From: Bacteroidaceae bacterium
Lineage (GTDB): Bacteria; Bacteroidota; Bacteroidia; Bacteroidales; Bacteroidaceae
Assembly: GCA_017631315.1 (NCBI GenBank)
Contig: JAGBTN010000017.1
Span: 62,001-126,000, forward strand
Direction of reading: 5' to 3'
Length of the DNA stretch: 64,000 bases
The notes under the pieces were generated by a model, which made no database searches, was not told the DNA's origin, and worked only from the letters and a program-made list of their open reading frames with translations. Positions 52,703 through 60,756 of the stretch are shown one piece after another; the stretch's first letter is position 1, and every line of letters begins with the position of its first letter. Both the position numbers and the translations under genes were made by a program.

Positions 52703-54231
52703 CTTTCTTTATTGTGTGTGAGGCGTTGCCTAATGTATAATAGTAGAGTATTCCTTTCTTCTTTGTAGAGCCCTATGTAATACACAGATGCTGCCATGAA
52801 GAGGCAGGCTATCAAGAAATTCGCTATGTGCCACAGGCTTTGTTCTGCGTTGAAGGATTCTGAAAGCAGAACATATGTCACGCCACATACAAACACGCCA
52901 AGAGGTCGTAGATAAGATTTCTGTACGAAACTGTTGATGTCGAGTTTTATATATCGGTGCAACAGATATATTTGTATGCAACGGCTTACTGCGTCGGCTA
53001 TAAAGTATGACAGGATGACGGTATATGGTGGGAAGCCTGCTTTGTAGAGGCCAATGCTGATGAGGAGTGCAAGGACATACAGAACTGCGAATTGTATGGA
53101 AAACCATTTAAGGTTTCCTGTTCCACGTATGAGTTGGGTGATTCCGCCAGATGTTGCAGACACCAAGGCTACCAGCAATGTGCATTTACAGAATGTGACG
53201 GTGCTCTCCGGCATACTATTGCCTAACCACAGATGAAGGATGAAGGGCAGTTCGCAATAGATGGGGAACAATAATAGCAATGTAAGCAGCGTACAAACCC
53301 TGCACGTGGAGGATGCCAGCAGGATGGTTCTGTCCATGTTGCCTCGGCTGATGTTTTGAGTGATTTGCGGTGCGGATGCTATGTCGAAGTTGCCGACAAA
53401 GGTCGTTATATAACCTTGCACGGCATAGGAGATGGCATATGCGGCATTGATGACTGTGCCGAAGAAATAATTGATGACTATGTTACTGCCTTGGTTCCTG
53501 AATAACAATGCTGCAGCACTTAACAGACTATAGTTGTTGAACACCAGCATGTCTTTGTATTTGTTTCTCTCTTTTATGAAATTGAACTTTGTGGTTCTCG
53601 GCCATTTCTTGCAGGCGGAAAGGTAATAGGCGACCGATGTCAGTGCAGTGACAAATGCCATGCTCAGGGCGTAGAAGCGAAGGAGATTCCCTCCATAATA
53701 CGACAGTGCCAATATCAGGGCAAACTTGGCGATTGCTCCCGCAATGTCGATTATTGCTATGGTCCGGAAGTCTTCGTGTACGATGAAAAGACTGTTGAAG
53801 GGTACACTTATTAGGCTTAGGCATGTTACGATTGTGGAGACTTGAAATACGAACATGGCGTCGGCCTCCTTGCCCGGTTCTACATTCAGATAGTTGTGAA
53901 TGTAATAAACGCCTACCGATTCCAGTATCAACAAGGCTACGATTGCAAAACAGACATGGATGACAATGCTCATGTTGAAGATGCGATTGACATTGCCGTC
54001 CGACTTCCCCTGCTCGTAGTTGATGAAGCGAGTGGTGGTGTTGTAGAGCGCGCTTGTGATGAAAGAAAACATGATGACGGTCGCGCCCACAACATTGTAT
54101 AGGCCATAGTCGGATTTTCCAAGTGCTGCAAGAACAAGTCGCATTGATGCCAAGCCTAATACAGTGGTGATTATGAGCCTGGCATACACGATGAGTGTGT
54201 TCTTCGCTATTCGCTTGTCTTCTTCTCTCAT
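52699..54231 (-). CDS. wzx: Wzx/MATE-like polysaccharide flippase
   Basis: 510 residues from the ATG at 54231 (M-R-E-E-D-K-R-I-A-K-N-T); starts at 54264 (TTG) and 54255 lie on or within a few bases of the expected transcript start. About 12-14 hydrophobic segments, with the N-terminal R-x4-N-T-L-x-x-Y-x-R and the L-G-x-x-D-Y-G-L-Y-N-V-V-G typical of Wzx-type MOP flippases. It moves lipid-linked repeat units across the inner membrane. First gene of the operon wzx / ATP-grasp / DUF616 / GT2. Confidence 0.9.
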   Translation of the reverse strand: MREEDKRIAKNTLIVYARLIITTVLGLASMRLVLAALGKSDYGLYNVVGATVIMFSFITSALYNTTTRFINYEQGKSDGNVNRIFNMSIVIHVCFAIVALLILESVGVYYIHNYLNVEPGKEADAMFVFQVSTIVTCLSLISVPFNSLFIVHEDFRTIAIIDIAGAIAKFALILALSYYGGNLLRFYALSMAFVTALTSVAYYLSACKKWPRTTKFNFIKERNKYKDMLVFNNYSLLSAAALLFRNQGSNIVINYFFGTVINAAYAISYAVQGYITTFVGNFDIASAPQITQNISRGNMDRTILLASSTCRVCTLLTLLLLFPIYCELPFILHLWLGNSMPESTVTFCKCTLLVALVSATSGGITQLIRGTGNLKWFSIQFAVLYVLALLISIGLYKAGFPPYTVILSYFIADAVSRCIQIYLLHRYIKLDINSFVQKSYLRPLGVFVCGVTYVLLSESFNAEQSLWHIANFLIACLFMAASVYYIGLYKEERNTLLLYIRQRLTHNKER

Positions 54232-54269
54232 GAATTTCTCTTTTTGAATAACCATCTTATTCAAGAGTA

Positions 54270-54277
54270 CAAAGGTA
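54270..54277 (-). promoter_or_regulatory. -7 promoter box for the wzx operon
   Basis: The minus strand reads TACCTTTG, 39 bp before the ATG at 54231. Confidence 0.7.
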
Positions 54278-54468
54278 CGTGTTTTTTCTCTATTTTGGAA
54301 GAAGATGCTGGTTTTTCTTGTTGTGGCAGGTGCTTTTGCGCTTTACATTTTATCACTTAAAACGTATAATCCCTTACTTTTTGCTATTTTGTTTTTGGAC
54401 ATGAAACGGGACAAAATAGATAAGAAAACGTCCTAAAAACAGAGTTTTGCAGTCGACTTTCACGACTA

Positions 54469-54542
54469 CACTAGTGAAGTTTGCAAACTACACACGTCCA
54501 TTTTCCTAACTTCACACGTGTATTTTGGTGTTTTTACACGTT
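54469..54542. repeat. 22-bp phased array K (CACACGTG-type cores)
   Basis: Cores begin at 54469 (CACTAGTG), 54491 (CACACGTC), 54513 (CACACGTG) and 54535 (TACACGTT), exactly 22 bp apart, with spacers aagtttgcaaacta, cattttcctaactt and tattttggtgtttt. The first spacer matches the aagtttgcc type of array H. It lies between divergent genes, so unlike the others it has no gene ending beside it. The surrounding gap (54278-54866) otherwise holds no convincing gene; a 16-base near-repeat (gaaaacacctycaatc) occurs at 54554 and 54586. Confidence 0.8.
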
Positions 54543-54866
54543 TCTGTGAGCGGGAAAACACCTTCAATCAGGCACTTTTCAGCATGAAAACACCTCCAAT
54601 CTTTGCTCTTACGTTTATGTTTATATCGTAACGTTTGGATTTCCAAATGGTTGTAAAAGTTTGTAGCAATCCTGTTGCCTTGGGTCTGGGTACGAGACGA
54701 TACGTTTTGTGTCATTCTCGTGGAGTTGGAGAAAAGCAAAAAGAAAGAAGAATCGTTCTTTTTGTGACAATTTGTCAAATGGCAGTTCTTTGTTTCGGAT
54801 GAGCCTATTTGCAAGCAGACTCAATAATTAAATTGTTGCAAAGCAGAGTTATTGAATTATTTTTTG

Positions 54867-54874
54867 TAACTTTG
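54867..54874 (+). promoter_or_regulatory. -7 promoter box for the serine hydrolase gene
   Basis: TAACTTTG matches TAnnTTTG, 27 bp before the ATG at 54902. It rules out the longer frame from 54809. Confidence 0.7.
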
Positions 54875-54901
54875 TGCCATGATAATAAATATAATAGTAT
54901 T

Positions 54902-56119
54902 ATGAAGAAACTGCTTTGCCTTTTGCTGGTCGCTTTTTCTCTGACGGCGACTGCACAGAAAAAAGTTATCGAATCCAAGACTTCCTTTGCCAAGGATGTG
55001 CTGCAGCCCTATGTCGAAAGTGGTGAACTGCCCGGTGCTATCAGCATTTTCTACAATAATGGCGTGCAGGAAACGTGCTGCGTAGGCTATGCCAACGTGG
55101 AACAGAAACGCCCCATCGGCTTGGACAATGTTTATATGCAATGTTCGCAGACCAAAGGCTTCTGCGGTGTTACCATTGCCAAACTTGTGGAGGAAGGTAA
55201 GATTTCTCTCGACGATCCCGTGTCGAAGTATCTGCCAGAGTTTAAAGAACTGTGGGTGCAAGAGAGCGACAAGGACGGCGTAAAGGTGCTTCGCAAAGCC
55301 AAGAACGTTCTTACCGTTCGCATGGTCCTTAACCACACAGGCGGTTTCCCCTTCGAATGTAGTGCCAAGCGTGCCGACGTGAGAGGTGGCGGCTGGTCGG
55401 GTGGTGCTCCTCTCAGGCAGATTGCATCCATCGCTGCCGCTTCGCCCATCATGTTCGAACCGGGTACAAGAGACTTGTATTCCAATACCGGCATTGACAT
55501 CGGCGCAGCAGTTGTAGAGGTTGTTACGGGAATGAAGTGGGAGGACTACCTCAAGCAGGAGGTGCTCGAACCGCTTGGCATGAAGTCCACATGGTTCTGG
55601 CCCACCGACAAACAACTGAAGAAACAAGTGGAAATGTATGATACCCACGACAAGGCTCCTGCCACCTATCGCCTCGAGAACGGTTGGCAACAGCGTCCGT
55701 ACAACGACTCCCATGTGTTTGCATCAGCAGGTGCCGGACTCTGGACAACTGCAAACGACCAACTGAAATTCTACAAGATGCTCATGAATCTGGGCATCGG
55801 CGATAACGGTGTACGTATTCTTAAGGAAGAAACCGTGAAGTCCATCCTTGCCGTTACCACTCGTCCAGACAACATGGGCGGTTATTCGCTCGGACTGAAT
55901 GCGCCGAGAGTCGATGGTGACAACGAATGGTTCGGCCATGGCGGTGCATGGGGAACAAACTGCATGGTCAACTGGCATAAGAAACAACTCAAACTCTGGG
56001 TGGTGCAGATTAATGGTCCTCAGCCATGGAACGACAAGGTTAACAAGGCGGCCGAGAAGTTCTTCTCCCAGACAATAGATATGTCGGGCATCAATGCATA
56101 TACAGGAAGAACAAAATAA
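54902..56119 (+). CDS. Exported beta-lactamase-fold serine hydrolase
   Basis: 405 residues from the ATG at 54902 with a signal peptide ending T-A-T-A-Q. Class C beta-lactamase/PBP4*-type motifs: S82-Q-T-K85 (nucleophile and general base), Y-S-N (in D-L-Y-S-N-T-G-I-D) and a third-motif H-G-G in F-G-H-G-G-A-W-G. Such proteins include esterases, D-aminopeptidases and peptidoglycan-active enzymes; true beta-lactamase activity is not implied. The H-G-G third motif rather than K-T-G favours an esterase or peptidase. The TrmH gene begins 4 bp after the stop. Confidence 0.88.
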   Translation: MKKLLCLLLVAFSLTATAQKKVIESKTSFAKDVLQPYVESGELPGAISIFYNNGVQETCCVGYANVEQKRPIGLDNVYMQCSQTKGFCGVTIAKLVEEGKISLDDPVSKYLPEFKELWVQESDKDGVKVLRKAKNVLTVRMVLNHTGGFPFECSAKRADVRGGGWSGGAPLRQIASIAAASPIMFEPGTRDLYSNTGIDIGAAVVEVVTGMKWEDYLKQEVLEPLGMKSTWFWPTDKQLKKQVEMYDTHDKAPATYRLENGWQQRPYNDSHVFASAGAGLWTTANDQLKFYKMLMNLGIGDNGVRILKEETVKSILAVTTRPDNMGGYSLGLNAPRVDGDNEWFGHGGAWGTNCMVNWHKKQLKLWVVQINGPQPWNDKVNKAAEKFFSQTIDMSGINAYTGRTK

Positions 56120-56123
56120 GACA

Positions 56124-56903
56124 ATGCTCACAAGCACTCAAAACCCTCGCATCAAGCACCTTCTGCTGCTTCAGCAAAAGTCGTCACAGCGGAAGGCAGA
56201 CGGTCTGTTCGTTGTTGAAGGACGTCGAGAGGTGGAACATTGTTTGGCGGCAGGATATACGCTTCGTACTGCATTCGTGTGCGAAGAGATAGCCGACGTC
56301 TCTCTTTCTCTGCCGCAAGGCATAGAGATTGTACCCGTCGGCCGCAACGTCTACGAACGCATTGCATATCGTGGCGGAACGGAAGGCATCGTTGCAGTTG
56401 TGGACACAAAGAAGACAACGCTCGCTGACCTCAGACTTTCTTCTTCACCACTCATCGTCGTCCTCGAAAGCGTAGAGAAACCAGGGAACCTGGGAGCAGT
56501 GCTGCGAAGTGCAGATGCAGCAGGAGCCGATGCCGTCATTGTCTGCGATCCGCTCACCGACCTCTATAATCCCAACCTCATTCGCTCTGCCGTGGGTGCT
56601 ATTTTCACAGTGCCTTGCGTGGCTTGCAGTACCGAAGAGTGTATTGCTTTCTTCAAAGAAAAAGGCATAAAGATACTCACTGCCCAACTGCAAGACTCGC
56701 ATCTCTACTATGATACGCCAATGACGGGGCCAACGGCAATCGTGATGGGAACAGAAGCAACAGGACTGACTCCTCAGTGGCGACGTGCTGCAGATGCACA
56801 CATCCGTATTCCAATGTTAGGTCAATTAGACTCCTTAAACGTTTCTGTCAGTGCTGCTATCCTTCTATACGAAGCCGTCAGACAGCGGCAAAATGCGGAA
56901 TAA
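56124..56903 (+). CDS. TrmH-family RNA 2'-O-methyltransferase (second paralogue)
   Basis: 259 residues from the ATG at 56124 (M-L-T-S-T-Q-N-P-R-I-K); the longer frame from 56094 lies inside the upstream gene. A SpoU_sub_bind-like N-terminal domain (about 20-95) precedes the SPOUT domain with N-L-G-A-V-L-R-S-A-D-A-A-G-A-D-A-V, V-M-G-T-E-A-T-G-L and I-P-M-L-G-Q-L-D-S-L-N-V-S-V-S-A-A-I. Typical of 23S rRNA 2'-O-ribose methylases such as RlmB; target not readable. Probably co-transcribed with the serine hydrolase. Confidence 0.9.
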   Translation: MLTSTQNPRIKHLLLLQQKSSQRKADGLFVVEGRREVEHCLAAGYTLRTAFVCEEIADVSLSLPQGIEIVPVGRNVYERIAYRGGTEGIVAVVDTKKTTLADLRLSSSPLIVVLESVEKPGNLGAVLRSADAAGADAVIVCDPLTDLYNPNLIRSAVGAIFTVPCVACSTEECIAFFKEKGIKILTAQLQDSHLYYDTPMTGPTAIVMGTEATGLTPQWRRAADAHIRIPMLGQLDSLNVSVSAAILLYEAVRQRQNAE

Positions 56904-56947
56904 TGAAAAAAAACAAGTAAGTAATGTTCTTTTTAATATAAAAAGAC

Positions 56948-56955
56948 TATATTTG
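56948..56955 (+). promoter_or_regulatory. -7 promoter box for the calpain-like protease
   Basis: TATATTTG matches TAnnTTTG, 42 bp before the ATG at 56998. Confidence 0.7.
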
Positions 56956-56997
56956 CGAGAGAAATAAATCATAAATGTAGATAAATAGGTAAAAAAG

Positions 56998-58557
56998 ATG
57001 AGAACAAAGAGAATTCTGAGTGTTGCATTGTTCGTGTTGGCACTCTGTCAGGTTGCAGTCGCTCAGCAGCGTTTGGACATTATGCTCAAGAACAGGAGTG
57101 TGATGTCTTGTCCTTTGGATGATATCAATTACATGGAAATCGTTGAAGGTGCTGCGCCAGGCGAATTGGACGGTGTTTGGTATCTTGGTTGGAAGGCAAC
57201 GAACAACGGTGCCGGAACACAGACACACGTCGACGGCACAGAGATGTTGATTTTTACTGCCGGTCCGCAGATGAAGTGGGTGAAAGCCGGTGGCGAAACT
57301 GTTTATAACCTTGAATATCCCGAAGGCGGTGCCAAGGAAGGTATCACTTTCAAAGGTGTTCGCGATGGTTCTTCTATTTCAACAAGCTTCACGATTGTAG
57401 CCAAGGAAGACGATTTGCTCCTCATCAAGCAGGGCACAACTCGCTATTATTTCTACACCTCGAAGGAGGCTGCAACTTATGCTGAGTTTGTTAAATATCC
57501 CACACGTGCCACCATTTATACCGATGCCGACAAGTTGTGGGCAGCGAACATCAAGGGTGGCGACTCCAGTTCAAAGATTACTCCGATGGGCAGACATTTC
57601 GAGAGTTTCAATGCTGCTTCAGAAGAGGACAAGGCATGGCTTGCCAATCCCAGCAACCAGCCTGACCTGACTTATCATGAATTGAGTGGCAAGTCTTGGA
57701 TTGCTAAGACTGTGAATCTCTATCCCTTCGGTTCTCCTGTTCCTGCCGACGTCAACCAGCACGCAATCGGTGACTGCTGTATGTGTGCAGTGTTTGCTTC
57801 GTTTGCATATATCTATCCCGAATGGATTAAGACTATTATTGAGAAGAATGGCAACAACTACACCGTACACATGTTCGACCCCAAGGGCAATCCTGTGGAT
57901 GTGGTTGTTGACAATAAGATTATGTGCAACTCTGGTGGTGGCGTGGACCAGTTGACTGGTAAGAATGGTGTCGTAAACTGGGCAACTATCATGGAGAAGG
58001 CTCTCATGAAGTGGGAGACACGTTTCAAGTGTAACCGTATTGGTGGCATCGGAACCGAGCATGCTGCTCCTCCTTTCACCGGCAATGGTAACAGCTATAG
58101 CTTTAGCCCCGACAAACTTTACAACTCTGAGTTCGACCTCGTTGTTGACTATGCTTTGAGCCATGGCATGATTAGCGTGGGTGGTTTCAACGAGGGTGGT
58201 CTTATCTGCGGCGAACTGGAGACTGTAACCGGCCATGCCTTTACAGTGATGTATCCCGACGAGGGTGCCGACTACAAGTTTGTGATGCGCAATCCTTGGG
58301 GTAATGGTGGCAACATCGACGGTAAGCTTAAGATTCCCGCAAAGCGTGAAATCCTGAAGACTATCGACTTCCGTCTGGTATTCCCCGGTGCCCAGATGGC
58401 AGAGTACAAGAAGGAGAATCTCGGTGGTTACACTGTTCCCAAATTCATCCCGATGGATATCGACATCCATCCCTCTGAGGAAATGCTCCGCATGTATGGC
58501 TTGGAGAGCTACGAACCTCACTATGCTGTTCCCGAAGAGGCTCTCGAAGTTGAATAA
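56998..58557 (+). CDS. Secreted calpain-like (C2-type) cysteine protease
   Basis: A 519-residue protein with a signal peptide ending V-A-V-A-Q. Residues about 50-160 form a lipocalin-like beta domain (G-V-W-Y-L-G-W-K). The protease core shows the calpain triad in order: C260 in Q-H-A-I-G-D-C (calpain Q-G-x-L-G-D-C), H413 in T-G-H-A-F-T-V, and N432 in M-R-N-P-W-G-N-G (calpain R-N-P-W-G). Two further cysteines, C261 and C263, follow the nucleophile, an unusual cluster. No EF-hand or C2-like domain is visible. Bacterial calpain relatives include the Porphyromonas Tpr protease, which this may resemble. Alternative: an inactive papain-fold protein. No C-terminal secretion tag is present. A strong terminator and array E follow. 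Confidence 0.8.
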   Translation: MRTKRILSVALFVLALCQVAVAQQRLDIMLKNRSVMSCPLDDINYMEIVEGAAPGELDGVWYLGWKATNNGAGTQTHVDGTEMLIFTAGPQMKWVKAGGETVYNLEYPEGGAKEGITFKGVRDGSSISTSFTIVAKEDDLLLIKQGTTRYYFYTSKEAATYAEFVKYPTRATIYTDADKLWAANIKGGDSSSKITPMGRHFESFNAASEEDKAWLANPSNQPDLTYHELSGKSWIAKTVNLYPFGSPVPADVNQHAIGDCCMCAVFASFAYIYPEWIKTIIEKNGNNYTVHMFDPKGNPVDVVVDNKIMCNSGGGVDQLTGKNGVVNWATIMEKALMKWETRFKCNRIGGIGTEHAAPPFTGNGNSYSFSPDKLYNSEFDLVVDYALSHGMISVGGFNEGGLICGELETVTGHAFTVMYPDEGADYKFVMRNPWGNGGNIDGKLKIPAKREILKTIDFRLVFPGAQMAEYKKENLGGYTVPKFIPMDIDIHPSEEMLRMYGLESYEPHYAVPEEALEVE

Positions 58558-58623
58558 TAAAGAGATAGGTGGCTATTTGAAAAGCAGAGCATTATTCTCT
58601 GCAGGGTAGCCGATATGACCTAC

Positions 58624-58667
58624 AACGCCGTTCTGTCATCGACGACAGAACGGCGTTTCTTTTTTTT
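58624..58667 (+). terminator. Intrinsic terminator after the calpain-like gene
   Basis: A perfect 14-bp stem (58624-58637 with 58644-58657), 6-base loop, followed by tctttttttt. Confidence 0.95.
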
Positions 58668-58736
58668 GTTGTTTGCATTTATGAATTATTGCTGTACGCC
58701 ATTGTTGCAGACGCTTGATGTTTCGCCCGAAAACAT

Positions 58737-58810
58737 CTACTGCCTAATTGCCCAACAAGCCACACCTTTCCGACCGGAAAGGCACGCCTATTTGCCCGAC
58801 TTGGCAGTGG
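58737..58810 (+). repeat. 22-bp phased array E with complementary outer units
   Basis: Cores begin at 58737 (CTACTGCC), 58759 (GCCACACC), 58781 (GGCACGCC) and 58803 (GGCAGTGG), exactly 22 bp apart, with spacers taattgcccaacaa, tttccgaccggaaa and tatttgcccgactt. The outer cores pair over all eight positions with one U-G wobble on the plus strand; the centre (58765-58782) is a 7-bp stem around gacc. Flanking sequence (aaaacatctactg ... cagtggatgtttt) extends the complement and matches the ends of array D. The gap 58558-59000 holds this array and two terminators, no gene. Confidence 0.9.
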
Positions 58811-58884
58811 ATGTTTTCCGAAGAGGTATGGGATGCCTTTTTCGCCCTCACTTGTGGCGTACAAAGTAAGCGTTCGATGTCTGC

Positions 58885-58931
58885 GAAAAAGTTATGCCCG
58901 AAGGCAAGGAATTCCTCTGCTTTCGGGCATA
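58885..58931 (-). terminator. Intrinsic terminator of the pyrB-pyrI-glyA transcript
   Basis: A 9-bp stem (58894-58902 with 58922-58930), extended inside by gcaagga/tcctctgc pairing; on the minus strand it is followed by actttttc. It lies 70 bp past the glyA stop. Confidence 0.8.
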
Positions 58932-59000
58932 AATCTATGTAGGTTGTCGAATTCTCTTCTTGAGAATGTGTGCGTCAGTAATCGGCTTTTTGCCGTAGCA

Positions 59001-60281
59001 TTAGTAGGCGAAGATGGGGTAGCCTTCCATGATGGCGTTCACTTCGCTGCGAACCTGAGCGATGACGTTCTCGTCTTCGGGCGCATTGAGCACGCGTTCG
59101 ATGAACTCTGCAACCTTTACCATCAGGTCTTCCTTCGCGCCACGAGTCGTCATGGCCGGTGTGCCGAGACGGATACCAGAGGTCTGGAATGCACTGCGGC
59201 TGTCGAAGGGCACCATGTTCTTGTTGACTGTCAAGTCGGCAGCGACGAGCGCCTTCTCGGCAACCTTACCCGTAAGGTCGGGATACTTGCTGCGAAGGTC
59301 AACGAGCATAGAGTGGTTGTCTGTGCCTCCGCTCACGATGTCGAATCCTCTCTTCGTGAGTTCCTCTGCCAGAGCAGCAGCGTTCTTCTGTACTTGCTTT
59401 GCCCACTCCTTGAACTCCGGCTTCAATGCCTCGCCGAAGGCAACGGCTTTCGCTGCAATGACGTGCTCCAGCGGACCGCCCTGGATGCCGGGGAAAACGG
59501 CACTGTTCAGCAGTGCAGACATCTTCTTGAGTTCGCCCTTGGGAGTCGTCTTGCCCCATGGGTTGTCGAAGTCCTTGCCCATGAGGATGATGCCGCCACG
59601 AGGACCACGAAGCGTCTTGTGTGTGGTACTGGTAACAATATGAGCATACTTGACAGGATTGTCGAGCAAACCTGCAGCAATAAGTCCGGCAGGATGTGCC
59701 ATGTCTATCATCAAAAGTGCGCCCACCTTATCGGCAATCTCACGCATACGTGCATAATCCCACTCGCGGCTATAGGCCGAACCACCGCCAATGATGAGCT
59801 TTGGCTTGTGTTCCAAAGCAAGCTGCTCCATCTCGTCGTAGTCCACGCGGCCGGTCTCCTTCTTCAGATTATATCCGACAGGCTTGTAGATGATACCACT
59901 CGTGTTCACCAAAGATCCATGGCTCAAGTGGCCGCCGTGGTCGAGATTAAGGCCCATGAATGTGTCGCCGGGGTTGAGGCATGCCAGAAATACAGCGGCA
60001 TTGGCCTGAGCACCAGAATGGGGCTGCACATTGGCATACTCAGCGTCGAAGAGTTTGCAGATGCGTTCGATGGCAAGTTCTTCCACTTTGTCCACAACTT
60101 CGCAGCCGCCATAATAACGCTTGCCAGGGTAACCCTCGGCATATTTGTTGGTCAGGCAAGAGCCCATGGCTGCCATGACCTGTTCGCTTACGTAGTTCTC
60201 AGAGGCAATAAGCTCCATGCCTCTGCGCTGTCGCTGGTTCTCCTCCTCAATGAGGGAGAAGAGAATTGTGTCTTTTTCCAT
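59001..60281 (-). CDS. glyA: Serine hydroxymethyltransferase
   Basis: A 426-residue PLP enzyme: E-L-I-A-S-E-N-Y near the N-terminus, [10 protein letters not shown], and the PLP lysine K222 in [14 protein letters not shown]. It interconverts serine and glycine, charging tetrahydrofolate with a one-carbon unit used in purine and thymidylate synthesis. It begins 19 bp after pyrI and is probably the last gene of the pyrB-pyrI-glyA transcript, giving a nucleotide-precursor operon. Confidence 0.97.
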   Translation of the reverse strand: MEKDTILFSLIEEENQRQRRGMELIASENYVSEQVMAAMGSCLTNKYAEGYPGKRYYGGCEVVDKVEELAIERICKLFDAEYANVQPHSGAQANAAVFLACLNPGDTFMGLNLDHGGHLSHGSLVNTSGIIYKPVGYNLKKETGRVDYDEMEQLALEHKPKLIIGGGSAYSREWDYARMREIADKVGALLMIDMAHPAGLIAAGLLDNPVKYAHIVTSTTHKTLRGPRGGIILMGKDFDNPWGKTTPKGELKKMSALLNSAVFPGIQGGPLEHVIAAKAVAFGEALKPEFKEWAKQVQKNAAALAEELTKRGFDIVSGGTDNHSMLVDLRSKYPDLTGKVAEKALVAADLTVNKNMVPFDSRSAFQTSGIRLGTPAMTTRGAKEDLMVKVAEFIERVLNAPEDENVIAQVRSEVNAIMEGYPIFAY

Positions 60282-60300
60282 AATTATGTGTTTTGTTATC

Positions 60301-60756
60301 CTATACGAGTTTTACGTCCGAAAGACTGATTTCTCTGTTACAATAATGGCACTGAAGCGTACCTCTCTCTTTGCCAAGGAAATGGAACCGTGTGCGCATC
60401 GGCTCGTTGTTAGTGATGCATTTGTGATTATCGCAACGAACAATGCCAATAAGCTCCTCCGGCATGTGAACCTCCTTCTTCTCCACCACCTCATAATCGC
60501 GGATGGTGCTGAGCGTCACGTTAGGCGCAACAACAGAAAGCTGGTTGATTTCATCGTCAGAGAAGAACTTGTCCGCAATCTTTATAATGCTCTTTTGCCC
60601 CATCTTCTTGCTCTTCAAATTGTAGCCGACAGTGGCAGAAGAGTTAAGTTCCTCAAGGTGAAGCAGGCTGATAACCTGGAAAAGTTTAGACGATGGTATG
60701 TGGTCGATGACCGTTCCGTTCTCAAGAGCGGCCACTTGGAGTTCCTGTCGTTTCAT
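60301..60756 (-). CDS. pyrI: Aspartate carbamoyltransferase regulatory chain
   Basis: A 151-residue protein with an N-terminal allosteric nucleotide-binding domain (G-T-V-I-D-H-I) and a C-terminal zinc domain with C108, C113, C136 and C139. It binds the PyrB catalytic trimers and confers feedback by CTP/ATP in E. coli. The ATG overlaps the pyrB stop by 4 bp. Confidence 0.96.
   Translation of the reverse strand: MKRQELQVAALENGTVIDHIPSSKLFQVISLLHLEELNSSATVGYNLKSKKMGQKSIIKIADKFFSDDEINQLSVVAPNVTLSTIRDYEVVEKKEVHMPEELIGIVRCDNHKCITNNEPMRTRFHFLGKERGTLQCHYCNREISLSDVKLV

Noticed and set aside
54512-54824. Two minus-strand frames of 100 and 67 codons upstream of the serine hydrolase
   Set aside because: No promoter box, no family features, Lys/Arg/Ser-rich random-looking composition, and overlap with array K.
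54902-56119. True class C beta-lactamase
   Set aside because: The S-x-x-K and Y-x-N motifs fit, but the third motif is H-G-G rather than K-T-G, which favours an esterase or peptidase.
58615-58942. Small plus-strand frames after the calpain-like gene
   Set aside because: They run through the terminator at 58624 and array E; composition is that of translated repeats.
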